A stretch of 64,000 nucleotides of DNA from Typha latifolia (lineage: Eukaryota; Streptophyta; Magnoliopsida; Poales; Typhaceae), in assembly GCA_019914945.1 (NCBI GenBank), contig CM034113.1, forward strand, positions 1,240,001 through 1,304,000, given 5' to 3'. Both the position numbers and the translations under genes were made by a program. The notes under the pieces were generated by a model. The model was given only the letters and a program-made list of their open reading frames with translations. It ran no database searches and was not told where the DNA came from. This document shows positions 11,439-23,030 of this stretch, piece after piece (the first letter of the stretch is position 1; each line of letters begins with the position of its first letter).

Positions 11439-14400
11439 ATGGCTGCCTTCGCCAATTCAGTAGGAGCGATGTTTGGATCTGCTGTTGTGGGTGAGTTGGT
11501 AAGCAGAGTCACCTCCTTCTTGGGAGGGCAGTACAAGCTGCAATCCGATGTTGAAGGAAAGCTCCAAAGGCTAAAGGAACTACTTTTAGAGGTCGAGAGC
11601 GTCGTCGAAGCAGCGGCGGGGAAGGAGATCAAGAACAAGAGGTTGGTGGATTGGTTGATGGAGCTCAAGGACGTGGCGTACGAGGCGGACGACGTCCTCG
11701 ACACATTTGAATACCGATTGCTGGAAAAGAAGGCCAACGAGGACAAGGAGGTGAGTTCCTTCGCCCCCTCTTCTTCTAACGCATTCAAGCGTATTTGTAC
11801 TGCTGCTGCACATTACACCTTGCTTTTACGTGATGTCGACGTCAACGAGTTGAACACTCTTTTGGAGAGGTCGGAGAGGATGGCTTCCAAGGTTGGAAAT
11901 TTCCTTACCTTGTTATGTTTGGACGGCCAATCTAAGAAGCCTGCAGGCGTCATCGGGCAGCGTATCACCGGTGCTTTGCCTACTTTGCAACATTCATTTG
12001 CTGGACGTGTGAAGGAGAAGGAAGAGATCATCGACATTTTGCTGGGAACAGAGTTAAGTGGTGCTGGATTTGTTCCTGTCCTTCCAATACTCGGCATCGG
12101 AGGGGTAGGGAAGACTACTCTAGCCCAAGTCATCTATCATGACGAGAGGGTGCAGAACCACTTCTCCCTCAAGATGTGGGTCTGCGTCTCTGAGAGCTTT
12201 GATGTGATCAGGCTCACAAGAGAGATCTTAGATCAATCAGGTTCTGAACCAAGCAGTTATACTGGTGTCACCAATTTCAACAGGTTACAAGAAATTCTAA
12301 CGGGGAAACTTAGCTCAAATAAATTTCTTCTTGTCCTCGATGACGTATGGAATGAAACTGAGAACGAAGTATGGGAAACACTCAAAGCTCTGCTCCATGG
12401 GAAAGATGGAAGCACGATTTTGTTGACCAGCAGATTGCCAAATGTTGCAAAGTTGATGGGAACAATGGATCCGATTGAACTGGAGGGATTGCCAGAGGAC
12501 GAGTACTGGCCCTTCTTCAAGGAGCACGCATTTGGTGGTGTCAATTCAGAGGAGCATCCGAGATTAGTAGCTATTGGGAAGAAAATAGCTTCAAAGCTGA
12601 AGGGATCACCTTTAGCAGCAAAGACCATGGGAAAACTGCTCAGTGATAAATTAGATGCTGATTACTGGGAGAGCATTTCCAAGAGCAAGATATGGGAAAT
12701 AGAGGAATGTGATCAGCGCATAATGGCTGCTCTCAAACTGAGTTACCTGCACTTACCTACCCATTTACAGCAGTGCTTTGCTTACTTAAGTGTATATCCT
12801 AAAGATAAGAGATTCGATCGTGGTCACGTGATACAAATGTGGATGGCACAAGGTCTGATTCGTTATGATAGTAGGATGAAGAGAATTGAGGATGTTGGAG
12901 AGAGCTACTTTAATGAATTGATATCCAAGTCATTCTTTCAACCAAGTACTTGGTACGGTTACTACGCTATACATGATCTACTACATGATTTGGCAGAATC
13001 TGTTTCAAAGGATGACTGCTTCAGAATTGAAGGCAAGGAATTCAGGACAGTGCCAACCACCATTCGTCATTTATATCTAAACACAAAACATCTGGCTACA
13101 CTAAATAAGAGCAGATTCGTGTTGAATAAGTTGCGCTCGTTGATTTTGTTTACTGATAGATATCCCTCTGTTAATGATGCTGATCTTCAAGATGTGCTTA
13201 TACAGCTGAGAAAGATTCGTCTGCTTGATTTGAGTAATTGCAACATAGAAAAGTGTCCTGACTATCTAAGTTGTCTTATACATCTGCGCTACCTAGATCT
13301 CTCTCAGAATGATGGTTTTAAGGAATTGCCGAAAGAATTAAGTAAGCTTTACCATCTACGGATATTAAATCTTGATTACCTGGAATTGTTCGGTGTACCT
13401 GCAGGCATGAACAAACTGATTAATTTGCGGCACTTGATTTGTTCTGATGAAGTAGTATCAATGGTAGCAGGGATAGGAAAATTGACTTGTCTTCAAAAAT
13501 TAAGCAAGTTTTGTGTGCAAAAGGTTCCTGAATTTCAAATCGTACAGTTGAAATACCTAAGAGAGCTTCGTGGATGCCTTAGAATTGAGAATCTTGATTG
13601 TGTGGGAAGCGAGGAAGAAGCCAAAGAAGCTAGGTTGTGCGACAAAGCGAACCTTGATGAGTTATATTTAGAGTGGGATACTAAAAGTGATATGGAGCCT
13701 GATGAGGTGCAGAATGGAATACTAGAAGGCCTCCGTCCACATACAAATCTCAAAAAGCTAGTCATAAATGGTGATAGAGGTACCATGTCTCCTAGTTGGA
13801 TGGTTCTTAATCACTCATTCACCAAACTAGTACGACTTCACCTAGACAAGTGTAGCGCATGGAAGGACCTTCCACCTCTTGGACAGCTTCCGTGGCTAAA
13901 GGATCTTACACTACGGGGGATGAATGCAGTAAAAGAAATTGGTGCTGGGTTTTATGGAAAAAAGGGGTTTCCATCATTGGAGGAGTTGCTATTGGAAGAC
14001 TTTCCACAATGGGAAGAGTGGTCTGCAGATGAGGAGGTTACCTTGTTTCCCCGCCTCCAAAGCTTTGAAATCATTGGTTGTCCAAGACTAAAAGCAATTC
14101 CATCCCTCCCATCTACACTCCAGGAATTGAAAATTGAGGAAGTAGGGCTGACTATCCTACCCAAATTCTCATATCCATCGAATTCTTCCTCCTCTTCCAC
14201 CTCCTCCTTATCATCATCTTTAACAACTTTGATTATCGATAGGTGCACTGATCTGAAACTTGTACTAGGTGAATGGTTTCTACAGGAGCATAATAATTTA
14301 AGGCACTTAGTGGAGGTCAACATCGATCATTCTGAATATTCTTCGTTTGAGCCTAGGGATCAGCGGGAACCTCTGTCACTGAATGGCTTTAGTGAACTCA

Positions 14401-14666
14401 TTGGGCTTGAAAGTTTGTGTATTGGAAACTCCAACCTTTTTGTGACATCGGACGCAGAGGAGGATAGAGGACTCCTACCTCCTTCACTAACAGACTTCAT
14501 GCTTATCAATTGCTCTATTGTTGACAACATAATGTCAAAGTGTCTCCGAGGCCTTTCCTCTCTTTGCCGATTGGAATTAGGCGATCTCTCAGATATAAAG
14601 ATCATTTCTTTTTCCCAAGGGTTGAAACAGTTAACGCAACTGAAAAAGTTAAATTTTGGATTGTGA
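11439..14666 (+). CDS. CC-NB-ARC-LRR resistance protein (NLR2), LRR truncated by frameshift
   Basis: This is a paralogue of NLR1 and closer to NLR3. Starting at 11439 it encodes 1075 residues: a coiled coil, P-loop GIGGVGKTT at 219-227, kinase-2 with DDVW at 301-304, IHD at 511-513, then LRRs with a Ser-rich insertion (NSSSSSTSSLSSS). Compared with NLR3 the DNA lacks two bases around 14650-14662, so translation meets TGA at 14664-14666. Past the stop, a different frame continues the expected LRR (DDLSSLVGLEAL) to a splice donor after 14754. The NB-ARC is complete, so a C-terminally shortened product remains possible. Alternatively it is a recent pseudogene. Confidence 0.88.
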   Translation: MAAFANSVGAMFGSAVVGELVSRVTSFLGGQYKLQSDVEGKLQRLKELLLEVESVVEAAAGKEIKNKRLVDWLMELKDVAYEADDVLDTFEYRLLEKKANEDKEVSSFAPSSSNAFKRICTAAAHYTLLLRDVDVNELNTLLERSERMASKVGNFLTLLCLDGQSKKPAGVIGQRITGALPTLQHSFAGRVKEKEEIIDILLGTELSGAGFVPVLPILGIGGVGKTTLAQVIYHDERVQNHFSLKMWVCVSESFDVIRLTREILDQSGSEPSSYTGVTNFNRLQEILTGKLSSNKFLLVLDDVWNETENEVWETLKALLHGKDGSTILLTSRLPNVAKLMGTMDPIELEGLPEDEYWPFFKEHAFGGVNSEEHPRLVAIGKKIASKLKGSPLAAKTMGKLLSDKLDADYWESISKSKIWEIEECDQRIMAALKLSYLHLPTHLQQCFAYLSVYPKDKRFDRGHVIQMWMAQGLIRYDSRMKRIEDVGESYFNELISKSFFQPSTWYGYYAIHDLLHDLAESVSKDDCFRIEGKEFRTVPTTIRHLYLNTKHLATLNKSRFVLNKLRSLILFTDRYPSVNDADLQDVLIQLRKIRLLDLSNCNIEKCPDYLSCLIHLRYLDLSQNDGFKELPKELSKLYHLRILNLDYLELFGVPAGMNKLINLRHLICSDEVVSMVAGIGKLTCLQKLSKFCVQKVPEFQIVQLKYLRELRGCLRIENLDCVGSEEEAKEARLCDKANLDELYLEWDTKSDMEPDEVQNGILEGLRPHTNLKKLVINGDRGTMSPSWMVLNHSFTKLVRLHLDKCSAWKDLPPLGQLPWLKDLTLRGMNAVKEIGAGFYGKKGFPSLEELLLEDFPQWEEWSADEEVTLFPRLQSFEIIGCPRLKAIPSLPSTLQELKIEEVGLTILPKFSYPSNSSSSSTSSLSSSLTTLIIDRCTDLKLVLGEWFLQEHNNLRHLVEVNIDHSEYSSFEPRDQREPLSLNGFSELIGLESLCIGNSNLFVTSDAEEDRGLLPPSLTDFMLINCSIVDNIMSKCLRGLSSLCRLELGDLSDIKIISFSQGLKQLTQLKKLNFGL

Positions 14667-15457
14667 CGATCTTTCATCACTCGTCGGCCTTGAAGCTCTC
14701 TATTCGCTCGAAAAATTGGAAGTATATAATTGTCCGAAGCTTACCGTCATAATTGTAAGTATTATCATAATATATAGTTAAAATCTTCTATAATTATTTA
14801 GATTATGGTAAGTATTAAAATAATTGATATTATTTGTTCCTAGCATATTATGGTAATACCTCTTATTTTTATATTATACGTACCTTCCCATATTCTTAAA
14901 ATATAATGTCAAAGTATTTTCGAAGAATTATTAATATACTCAGGCTCTCATGTATAACGACTATTACTTTTTTCCCCAGGGGTTGCGACAGTTAACACGA
15001 TTGGAAAGTTTAGAAATTTCGTATTGTGAAGAACTTTCATCAATTGACGTTGAAGCCCTCTCGTCACTCCATAAATTTGACGTATCTCGCTGTTCGAAGC
15101 TTACCGTCATAAATGTAAGTATTATAATAATTAATATTATTTGTTCCTAGACATTACGGTAGTACCTCTTATTTTTATACTATATGTATCATCTCATGTT
15201 CTCAAAATATTAAGTCAAAGTGTCTCTGAATTGTCAATCTCTTAGGTATAACAGTCATTTCATTTTCTCAGGGATTGCAACACTTGACAGGACTGAAAGA
15301 GTTACTTATTTATTATTGTAAAGAGCTTTCATCAGTTCCCGGTCTTGAAGCCCTCCATAGGCAAACTATTGTAGAAATATATGAATGTCCAAAGCTAGAA
15401 GAAGAATCAGAGCAGGAGGAAGAAGAGGAGGAGGAGGAAGAGGAGGAGGAAAAATAA
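14667..15457 (+). pseudogene. Out-of-frame 3' LRR exons of NLR2
   Basis: Behind the frameshift the gene's original 3' structure is visible. Exon 1 continues to 14754 (donor GTAAGT). A 135-bp exon follows at 14980-15114, with acceptor CCCCAG, donor GTAAGT and phase 0 on both sides; it encodes one LRR unit starting GLRQLTRLESL. A last exon at 15272-15457 starts GLQHLTGLKEL and ends in a run of about 12 glutamates, then K and a stop. Each exon begins with the same GLxxLTxL register. Joined in the original frame they would extend the LRR domain by three units, but the stop at 14666 prevents this unless the frame is restored. Confidence 0.75.
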
Positions 15458-17646
15458 GAAGAAAAATAGGAAGATGATGCTTGTGTCCTAAATTTGGAAT
15501 GGTGGAAGAACTTCAAATTGTTATCATTTTCATATGATTCATGAGCTATCATGGCAAGCACGCTTCCTTTTCCATTTGATTCTCCATTTCTGAGCTTTTT
15601 TTTTCCTATATGCGTTTGCTATATCACCCTCATTTTTTGTTGCTGTCTTTCAATTTGCACCTAGATGCATGCAGATCAATCCTGTTATATGATGCATCCG
15701 TGCTCATATTTTTATAATTATTATTTTTCTTAATTTTATTTTCACATTTTTGCAGAGGATCTATAAATTCTGGTCTTACTTTGAGATATTGATTTTGCAT
15801 GAAAGAACGGGAGCAACTCTCCTTGGTGCACATATATTTGACAAACATTCATTATTTTATCTTCAGAGTTGCTACTACATGTAAGTATCAAATGTCCTAG
15901 CCTTCTAGAGGTTAGGGATTGACCCTAAATTCTCTTGCTTTCTTTACATGATGCATACTGCAAATACTTCTTTGCTGCGCTGTAAAATTAAGAGGAGAAT
16001 ATTTCTATTGGCTCATAGCTTCTCTATTTATTGGCAAATATAGTTGGCTTCTGTTTTATGATGCTTATCACTTTGATCATTTCAAGCAAACTACCCTGGA
16101 ATGAGGGTGACATCCAAGAACTTTGTTTTGGTCTTGACAGATAATCAGCTTGTGGGTTTAGTCCAAACTCAATCATCAAGCCAATATGTTGGGGTAATTT
16201 GGGGTGATTATCTGTGCTTTTCCTTTTCCATGGTAAATGATTTTGTTTTTCCATTTGATTCTCCATTTATATGCTTCTCTTTTTTTCCTATATGCCTTTC
16301 CTTATCATCCTCATTTCTTGTTGTTGTCTTTTGATCTACACCCAGATGCATGCAGATCAATCTTGTTGTAGGACGCATCCATGCTTATATTGTTGTAATT
16401 ATTGTTTTTCTCATTTCATTTTCAAATCTTTGCAGAGGATCTATAAATTCTGGTCTTATTTTGTGGTATTTCATTACAATTAGTATATCATGTTATTTTG
16501 TGAGAAATCCAAGTGCTCTAGATTGCACCAATCTCTCTGGAATACAAATATGTACTGTTATATGATTTTACATATATTGCTACTCAGATATTTGAAGTTT
16601 AGAGAAACACTTAGTCAAAGATAGCAACACCAAATTTGACTACTATAGTCAAGTCTTCAACTTTCTTTCATCACCAAGCAACATCCTCATGTTTCAGTTT
16701 GCAGTTTCTGATTATTTCATTTGATATTCATTTCTATTTCTACTACTCTTGATTCTTTCATGCTTTCTAAACATGTGAACACTTGACTAGGCTAGAGATA
16801 GCTTATACACTTGCACTAAATTGAGGTGGTTTTTTGTTGTTGTCGTGCAGAGGAAATAAATGGCTCCAGTTTGGGGCTTCAATCCCGCACATTTTCTTAC
16901 AGCAGTCTGGAAATGGTGACGGTTTGCTTTAGTGCTTCATCTCTGAGTCTTTTTGTTATGTTTACAGAAAACACTTCGCTTGTTAACTCTTGTAATTTAT
17001 TTTCAAGAGATTCTGTAATTTTGGCACTTAGAGGAAGCAAAGATCGCAGAGATATCTTTCCAATGTGGACTCATATTTTCCAAGAAGAGAATTAAGTGAA
17101 ATTTTGTGCTGATTATGTTGTCCTATTTCAAACGATTTTGCTGAATGGATTAATAGAAACAACCATGCGTATATCCAGTCATATTGTGCTACCTCTGTTT
17201 TATGGGCATGATAATTTAGGATATGTTAATGTTAATTCAATTTTTATAAGAACGGATATGACAGAACTCAGAATGCATAAATTGGATTAAAACCCCTGTT
17301 AGAACTCTGAATGGCAGAAAGAAGAAATATGATTAAAATCATTTGACCACTGTTCTTTTCAGAACAACCTTCTTCCAATTTTTCTTAGTTGATTTGAGCA
17401 CTTTTGAGTGCAGTTTCGACATTTCGTGTTAGAGGTATCTAAGGAGCTTTTAACCTAAACTTAGGTCATCTCTTTCTCTGACATTTTATTGAGGCGTTGG
17501 AGATCATCGTTGCAGCTTGAAAATCTCTACCAATTACATCTTGAGAGTTATTATGATGAACGATACAACCTCGAGAGTCATAGAGAATGAAAATCAAATA
17601 CAAAAAATAGTACATCAAGGGGAAGTTGAGCAAGATAGCTACAGAT
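15458..17646. repeat. Duplicated 3' flank of NLR2 (copy R1)
   Basis: This non-coding DNA is closely related to 23.03-26.03 kb and 31.22-34.02 kb. Shared landmarks are AATAAATGGCTCCAGTT (16855, 24120, 32310) and GCTGAATGGATTAATAGAAA (17140, 25240). Within R1 a segment of about 220 bp occurs twice (about 15575-15790 and 16255-16470). Short open frames here are not conserved. It is probably UTR/flank carried along in segmental duplication. Confidence 0.7.
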
Positions 17647-17888
17647 ATAGTTATGGGCATCAACTAGTCGTCTGTTGGTTCTTATAATTGCTACACTTTT
17701 AGTACAGTGTTTGATTCGATCCTAAGATAGGATCCACAGCTAATATAGTTATGGGCATCAACGAGTCATTAGTAGGTTCTTATAACTGCTACACTTTTAG
17801 TACAGTGTTTGATTCGATCCTAAGATAGGATCCATAGTAGACATAGTTATGGGCATCAACGAGTCGTCTGTACGTTCTTATAACTGCT
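17647..17888. repeat. 98-bp tandem repeat, ~2.5 copies
   Basis: Units start at 17647, 17745 and 17843 with ATAGTTATGGGCATCAAC and are nearly identical. The homologous flank at about 25938-26030 has the unit only once. The array expanded after the duplication, and the third unit is cut by the repeat element that follows. Confidence 0.85.
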
Positions 17889-20435
17889 AGGAAAGGCGTC
17901 CGAGAGACTAGGAAATGTATTCAAATGGCACGATCAAACCCAAAGGGCATTTGAACTGCTTTGAGAACATTTGAACTTCACAATGAAACCCATTTGAATT
18001 TCTAATACTTCCTATGTGAATCATGTGAAACATGTTTGTACGACCAGGTTGAAATGTTGTCCATTCAAATGAGGTAGAATTCCATTGTGCTAATCAAATT
18101 AGGGGAGAAACTAAACCTAATAAAAGAACTTTTAAAAATAAATCAAACTAGACTCAAAATTGTGATAGACATTCGACCGCCGAAAAGAATGTAACAACGA
18201 CATAGTGAAGCCCTATTAGGCATTTGGATGGATTTGAGAAATGTTCAAATTGAATTTCTAGTGCATCGTCGCATGTGAATTGTGCACAACACGATCTGAA
18301 TGGCACGTCAAAATATCGTCCATTCAGATGGGATGTGTGAGCACTGAAAAAAAAAACTTTCTTGGAGCGCACGTGCGCACCCTTTTCTCTCTCCCTCACC
18401 GGCACGCGATGGAGTAGTCGCGATTTTTTCGGCCGAATCCAAATCTATTTTGGATTTGAATTTTTCTTTATAAATTAAACTCCAAAGCCCTCACTATTGA
18501 ATTTACCTTAGCCCCCCTCTCCCCCCCTTTTTTCTTTCCCTATCTTCTTCTTCTTTATTCCTTATCGACAGAGTCGTCACCGTGGAATCAGACTGTTGGA
18601 GTGCCGTCGGAGCAATTGGAGACCGCCATGTGACTCCTCGGTAAGCCCTCTCCCACCCCTCAAATTTAATTTAAGTTTAATAGGTTAAAATAGAAATACC
18701 TAATTTGTGAGGTTTCGGTTTCGTCGGTGGGTCACGCCGGCCGACGGCTTCAGATTGTTGCTACTCCACCATTGGAAGCTTCATGTCATTGGCCTCATGC
18801 CGTGGACGTTCACCGTTGGAGCCCTCATGGCTCCAGTCGCCGTCGACTATGGATGGAGACCTCCCCGTTGGTCGCCATAGCCGATTTTCTCTCCTCTTTT
18901 AAATTGTCGAGGGTGCGAGGAAGACACAAGCATGGCCTACGTACTGTCGACGACAGAGACCGCCTGCATTTCTCTCTCTCCCTCTCTCTTTCTCTCTCGT
19001 TAGTCCCTTCGGGGTGAAAAAGGCAGACTCGAGTAACTCGAGTCACATCTTCATCCCTTAAGTGTTGGATTCGGGTTGGGCTAGATTTGAATCCAAGGGA
19101 CCTAACCCGATTCAGTTAACTTAATTAGATTGGGCCTTTAGCCCAATCCAGCCTAGCCTAACCGATTGGGCTTGTTTTGGCCCAAATAGGTAATTTTTTG
19201 GTTTTAAATTATAGAAAATCTTAATATTATTTAATTTAAAAATTGTATTAGTATTTATTATTAAAGGTGATGATTTTTACTATGTGAGCTATATTAGAGA
19301 TTTTAGTTGTCTTGCGTAAACTTAGGTGAGTGGGTTCACTCACATATTTATTTATATTATGTTTCGTATCTTTATTAGATCATATAATTTATTGTGTGCA
19401 AATTTATTTATTTTATTCTTATATGCAAATTTATTTATTATATTTTTATGTTCATTTAATTATTATACCCAGTGCATCGCCATACTTTGTGGAAATTACA
19501 AATTTTAGTAGGAAAAAATAAAATTAATATTGATATGACTTAGAGAATAATCCTAGTATAGATCACTTACGGCTTTTTGTGGTGAGTCAACTTTAACTAG
19601 TCTAGGAAAAAATCCTATTTTAGATCACTGTTGTGACTTTCTTAAGTGATTCTGATTGGGTTAGGGAATAGTCCCATGATAGATCAAAAACTTTCTGAGA
19701 AAGACTCTAACATTTCTCAATGGTTAGTAGAAAAGATAGGGTGTGTTGATCATATAGTGACACCTCCTGATGACCCTAACTGGATCAGCTATGAGTAAAA
19801 GACCTGAGTGCCATCTCGATGTGACTTCTAGTTGATGTGGATCCAGAGGGTATAGACCCATTGAGACAAATGATATTATTATTTTTGAGAAAGATATTAA
19901 TATGTTGAAACTAAGCAAGGTTACTAGTTATGACTCTTTATTATTATTATTATTGTCATTCTTCTAAGAGCATGCTTATTGGAAATTGTCATTTATATTG
20001 TTGAACTTGCGTTTTATTTAACACTATAAAAATTTTAAATTATTTGGTTTTCGAGTGGATTCCACTCACTGAGCTATAGTTATTAGCTCATAGATTTATT
20101 TTTCTCTCTTCTGTTATTTCAGGTAGTAGTCAGCGTGGCAACTGAGCGAGATATACTGAGACCCTACCTTCACTTAGGACCTACTTATTTACCTTTCTGT
20201 TATTTTGATCTTATGTTTTAGATTAATTGTTAATTTAATTTTGTTGAGAGACACAATAATAATGACATTGTTTTATTTTCATTGCAAGTAGTTTAAATCA
20301 AATAAAGTAGATTCTCTTCTTTTATTTACTTTTGTTATTGTACACTTAGGAAGTATTAGTAAAGCTTCGTATATCTCAAGCATATTAAGATGTATGGCCG
20401 ACCATGATTCTGATTTTAGGTCGTGATAGGATAGA
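17889..20435 (+). mobile_element. LTR-type repeat, copy A (solo LTR or long LTR fragment)
   Basis: About 2.5 kb is shared in order with 39.64-41.69, 44.37-45.33 and 46.10-48.40 kb: an ACGTGCGCAC region, a TATA-like box (CTTTATAAATT near 18470), a conserved GGAGCAATTGGAGA block near 18610, a palindrome GTGAGTGGGTTCACTCAC at 19326-19343, and a double hairpin at 20053-20090. It ends near GGTCGTGATAG. The 5' part holds two related ~160-bp blocks (17917-18090, 18190-18340). No polyprotein is present. The LTR identity is inferred from this layout and from a primer-binding-like site after copy B; the left boundary is uncertain. Confidence 0.6.
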
Positions 20436-20589
20436 GTTACATTGTGCCTCTTAAACTAAAACAAACTTTTAAAAATAAATCAAATCAGACTCAAAACTAT
20501 GATGGCATTCGAAGGTCTAGGAGAGTCCATATACTGAAAGTTCTTAGGAGGGTCCACAAACATCAATATATACAAGATCTAAAGGAGCA

Positions 20590-21420
20590 ACAGAATTATT
20601 ATGAGAAGTTAAAGAAAGGAAGACAATGACTCCTCGCTAGTTGACAATTAGAGCATACGAGAGGATGTGTACTAGCAAATACAGGAATCCCGAAGGTAGA
20701 GAGAACACGACTGACCACAAAAAAAGAAGCATGTCTAAGACAATGATGCCAGCCAATAAACCAACATGGATGCCAACAAAAGCCCAAGCAGTAGAGAACC
20801 ATGGAGGAAGAGACATAGAGTAGAGACCATCACATTCCCCCACATAGTCCTTTATGATGAAGTAAGAGCCATAGAATTCAAAAAGCAATTGTTGTCAGAG
20901 GTAAAATGTTGAACAAATAACAAATTCTTCTTTATGTTAGGAACAAGAAGAACATTATTGAGGCAACAAAAAATTTTGGAATTTGAAATTATGGAATCTG
21001 TTACCAACTTGGATTTGATCCAAACTAGAGTACACATGACTCCTAATATTTAGATTGTTCATGACAGTAGTATGGTGGTAGGTAGCACCACTATCTGGGT
21101 GTCAGTCGCGAGCTTGTGGTGCATTCTTGGAAACTTGAAGAGATGAATCAAACCTTCTACAGCAAGCTAATGCACTATCTACATATTTATTACAAATCTG
21201 ACATGTAGCTGGAGGAGTCCGGTGGTGGTAACGACCTCCATTAGAGCATCCTGAGCCTCGACCATGTCTAGGAGTTTGGAACGAGCTCCCACGATTGTCG
21301 TAGTTTCATCCTCGAGATTGTTGAGCATTATGTCACGGACTATATCTAGAATGATCTAGACATAGGAAAATTATGAGATTTTTGTGGTGATATCGTTGAA
21401 AGTTAGGGCTGTAATGGCTT
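20590..21420 (-). mobile_element. Ty1/copia retrotransposon remnant (gag zinc knuckle to protease)
   Basis: Reading the minus strand through several stops gives, in order, a knuckle-like CQICNKYVDSALACC, the protease core DSGATYHHT, then MNNLNIRSHVYSSLDQIQVGN, NVLLVPNIKKNLLF and FTSDNNCFLNS, all standard copia Gag-Pol landmarks. Stops and frame changes show it is inactive. No LTRs could be paired. Confidence 0.75.
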
Positions 21421-21865
21421 TGTTTCACGTAAATTAGAGGTTGGGATGAAAAAATGAAATAGTGGAGAAAGGTCTGAATTGAACAGATTGGCAAATATCC
21501 AATATTGTGGAGGTTGTTGAAGAGTCGCAGACAACCATATAGTAGGGTGGCTCGTGGTGGAGGACAGTGGCTACGGTTTAAAAGCTTGGAAGAATTTTAT
21601 AGTTAATATTTATTCTTATAAAGATAAAGACGATCTAACAACTACAATAAAATAATAAATATGATAATAAAAAATTGTTATACTTAATAATTTTTTAATG
21701 CCCGGATGACTAAGCAAAGCAGCTCAGCCCCTCTATATATTACGATAATACCTCTTATTTTATACTATAATTATCCTCTCATATTCTCAAAATATAATGT
21801 TAAAATATGTTTATGAGGAATTGTTAATAGTCAATCTCTCATGTATAATGACCATTTTATTTCCA
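21421..21865. other. Intergenic, no gene seen
   Basis: A/T-rich sequence. The part after about 21740 resembles the intron that precedes LRR exons in NLR2. Confidence 0.4.
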
Positions 21866-23030
21866 TCGGTTGCAATACTTGACACGACTGAAACAATTAT
21901 TTATTAGGAATTGTGAAGGGCTTTCATCACTTGTCGGCTTTGAAGTCCTCTCTTTGCTTGAAACGTTGAATATCTATCAATGTCCAAAGCTTACTATCAC
22001 AAATGTATGTATTATTATTTTATATTATACTTATTCTCCCATGTTCTCAAAATATGGTGTCAAAATATATCCCGAGAAATTGTTAGTAGTCAATCTCTTA
22101 AGAACACTGATTATTTCTTTTCCCAAGGGGTTTCAACATTTGACACTACTAAGAAAGTTAGATATTACGAATTGTAAAGAACTTTAATTACGTGCCAGCC
22201 TTGAAGTCCTCTCGTCGTTCAAAATATTGAGTGTAGATCAATTTCCAAAGCTTACTGTCATAAATATAAGTATTATAGTAATTGATACTTTTTGTTGCTA
22301 GCATATTATGATAATACCTCTTATTTTATACTAGAATTAACTTTTCGTATTCTCAAAACATAATGTCAAAGTGTCTCCGAGAAATTATTGATACTAAATC
22401 TCTTAGGTATAACGATCATTTTTTTCCCCACCAGTTGCAACACTTGACACGACTAAACAGCTAGATATGAAGCCCTCTGTACACAAAATATTTTGGAAGT
22501 AGATGGATGTCGAAAGCTTGCAGGGGTTGCAACACTTAACACAACTGAACATGTTATATATTAAGGATTGTGAAGAGCTTTCATCAGTTGCCGGCCTCCG
22601 TATGCATAATATGTTGGAAGTATATGGATGTCAAGAAGAAGAAGAGGATGAGGGGGAGGAGGAGGAGGAGGAGGAAGAAGAAGAGTAGGAGGAAAAATAA
22701 GAAGAAAAATAGGAAGATGAAGAAGTGGGCTTGTGTCCTAACTTCGGATCGACTGCAGCTTATTCCTCAAATTAAGTGCTGCGTAGGAAAAAAAAAAGGC
22801 TTTCCTACATAAAAGAATTTTACATATCAGTTTTTCTAATGAATTGTAGGAGGATGAGGATGTGTTTCAACATCTCACCTCCCTTCAAATGTTAAGAATT
22901 GAAAATTATAGAAGCCTCCAAGCATTGCCTGAGTACCAATTTTGAGTCACTGCCTAGCAAAGCTTATTACTAGTTGGATGCCACCCTTTGTTTAAGCAGC
23001 GGTACTGCAACAGTGATGGGGCTAATTTTT
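21866..23030 (+). pseudogene. 3' relic of an NLR gene (LRR exons only)
   Basis: Five exon-like pieces related to NLR1-3 are strung out. 21866-22004 is an LRR unit with its acceptor AG destroyed. 22128-22264 is a unit with an internal TAA. Near 22435-22500 there is a unit with a deletion. 22524-22688 is a unit ending in poly-Glu and TAG. 22850-22944 is a piece (DVFQHLTSLQMLRIENY) matching the C-terminal EVFHNLSSLQLL segment of NLR1, followed by recognisable but broken terminal sequence to about 23030. No CC or NB-ARC remains. It shows that the ancestral gene of this subgroup had several small LRR exons before a final C-terminal exon. Confidence 0.82.

Noticed and set aside
15313..15561. Poly-serine minus-strand frame opposite the NLR2 acidic exon
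   Set aside because: It is the complement of the GAA/GAG repeat and a shadow of the + strand LRR exon.
18727..19017. 96-codon GC-rich frame in LTR-type copy A (and similar frames in copies C and D)
   Set aside because: The frames are not conserved between copies despite alignable DNA, so they are not proteins.
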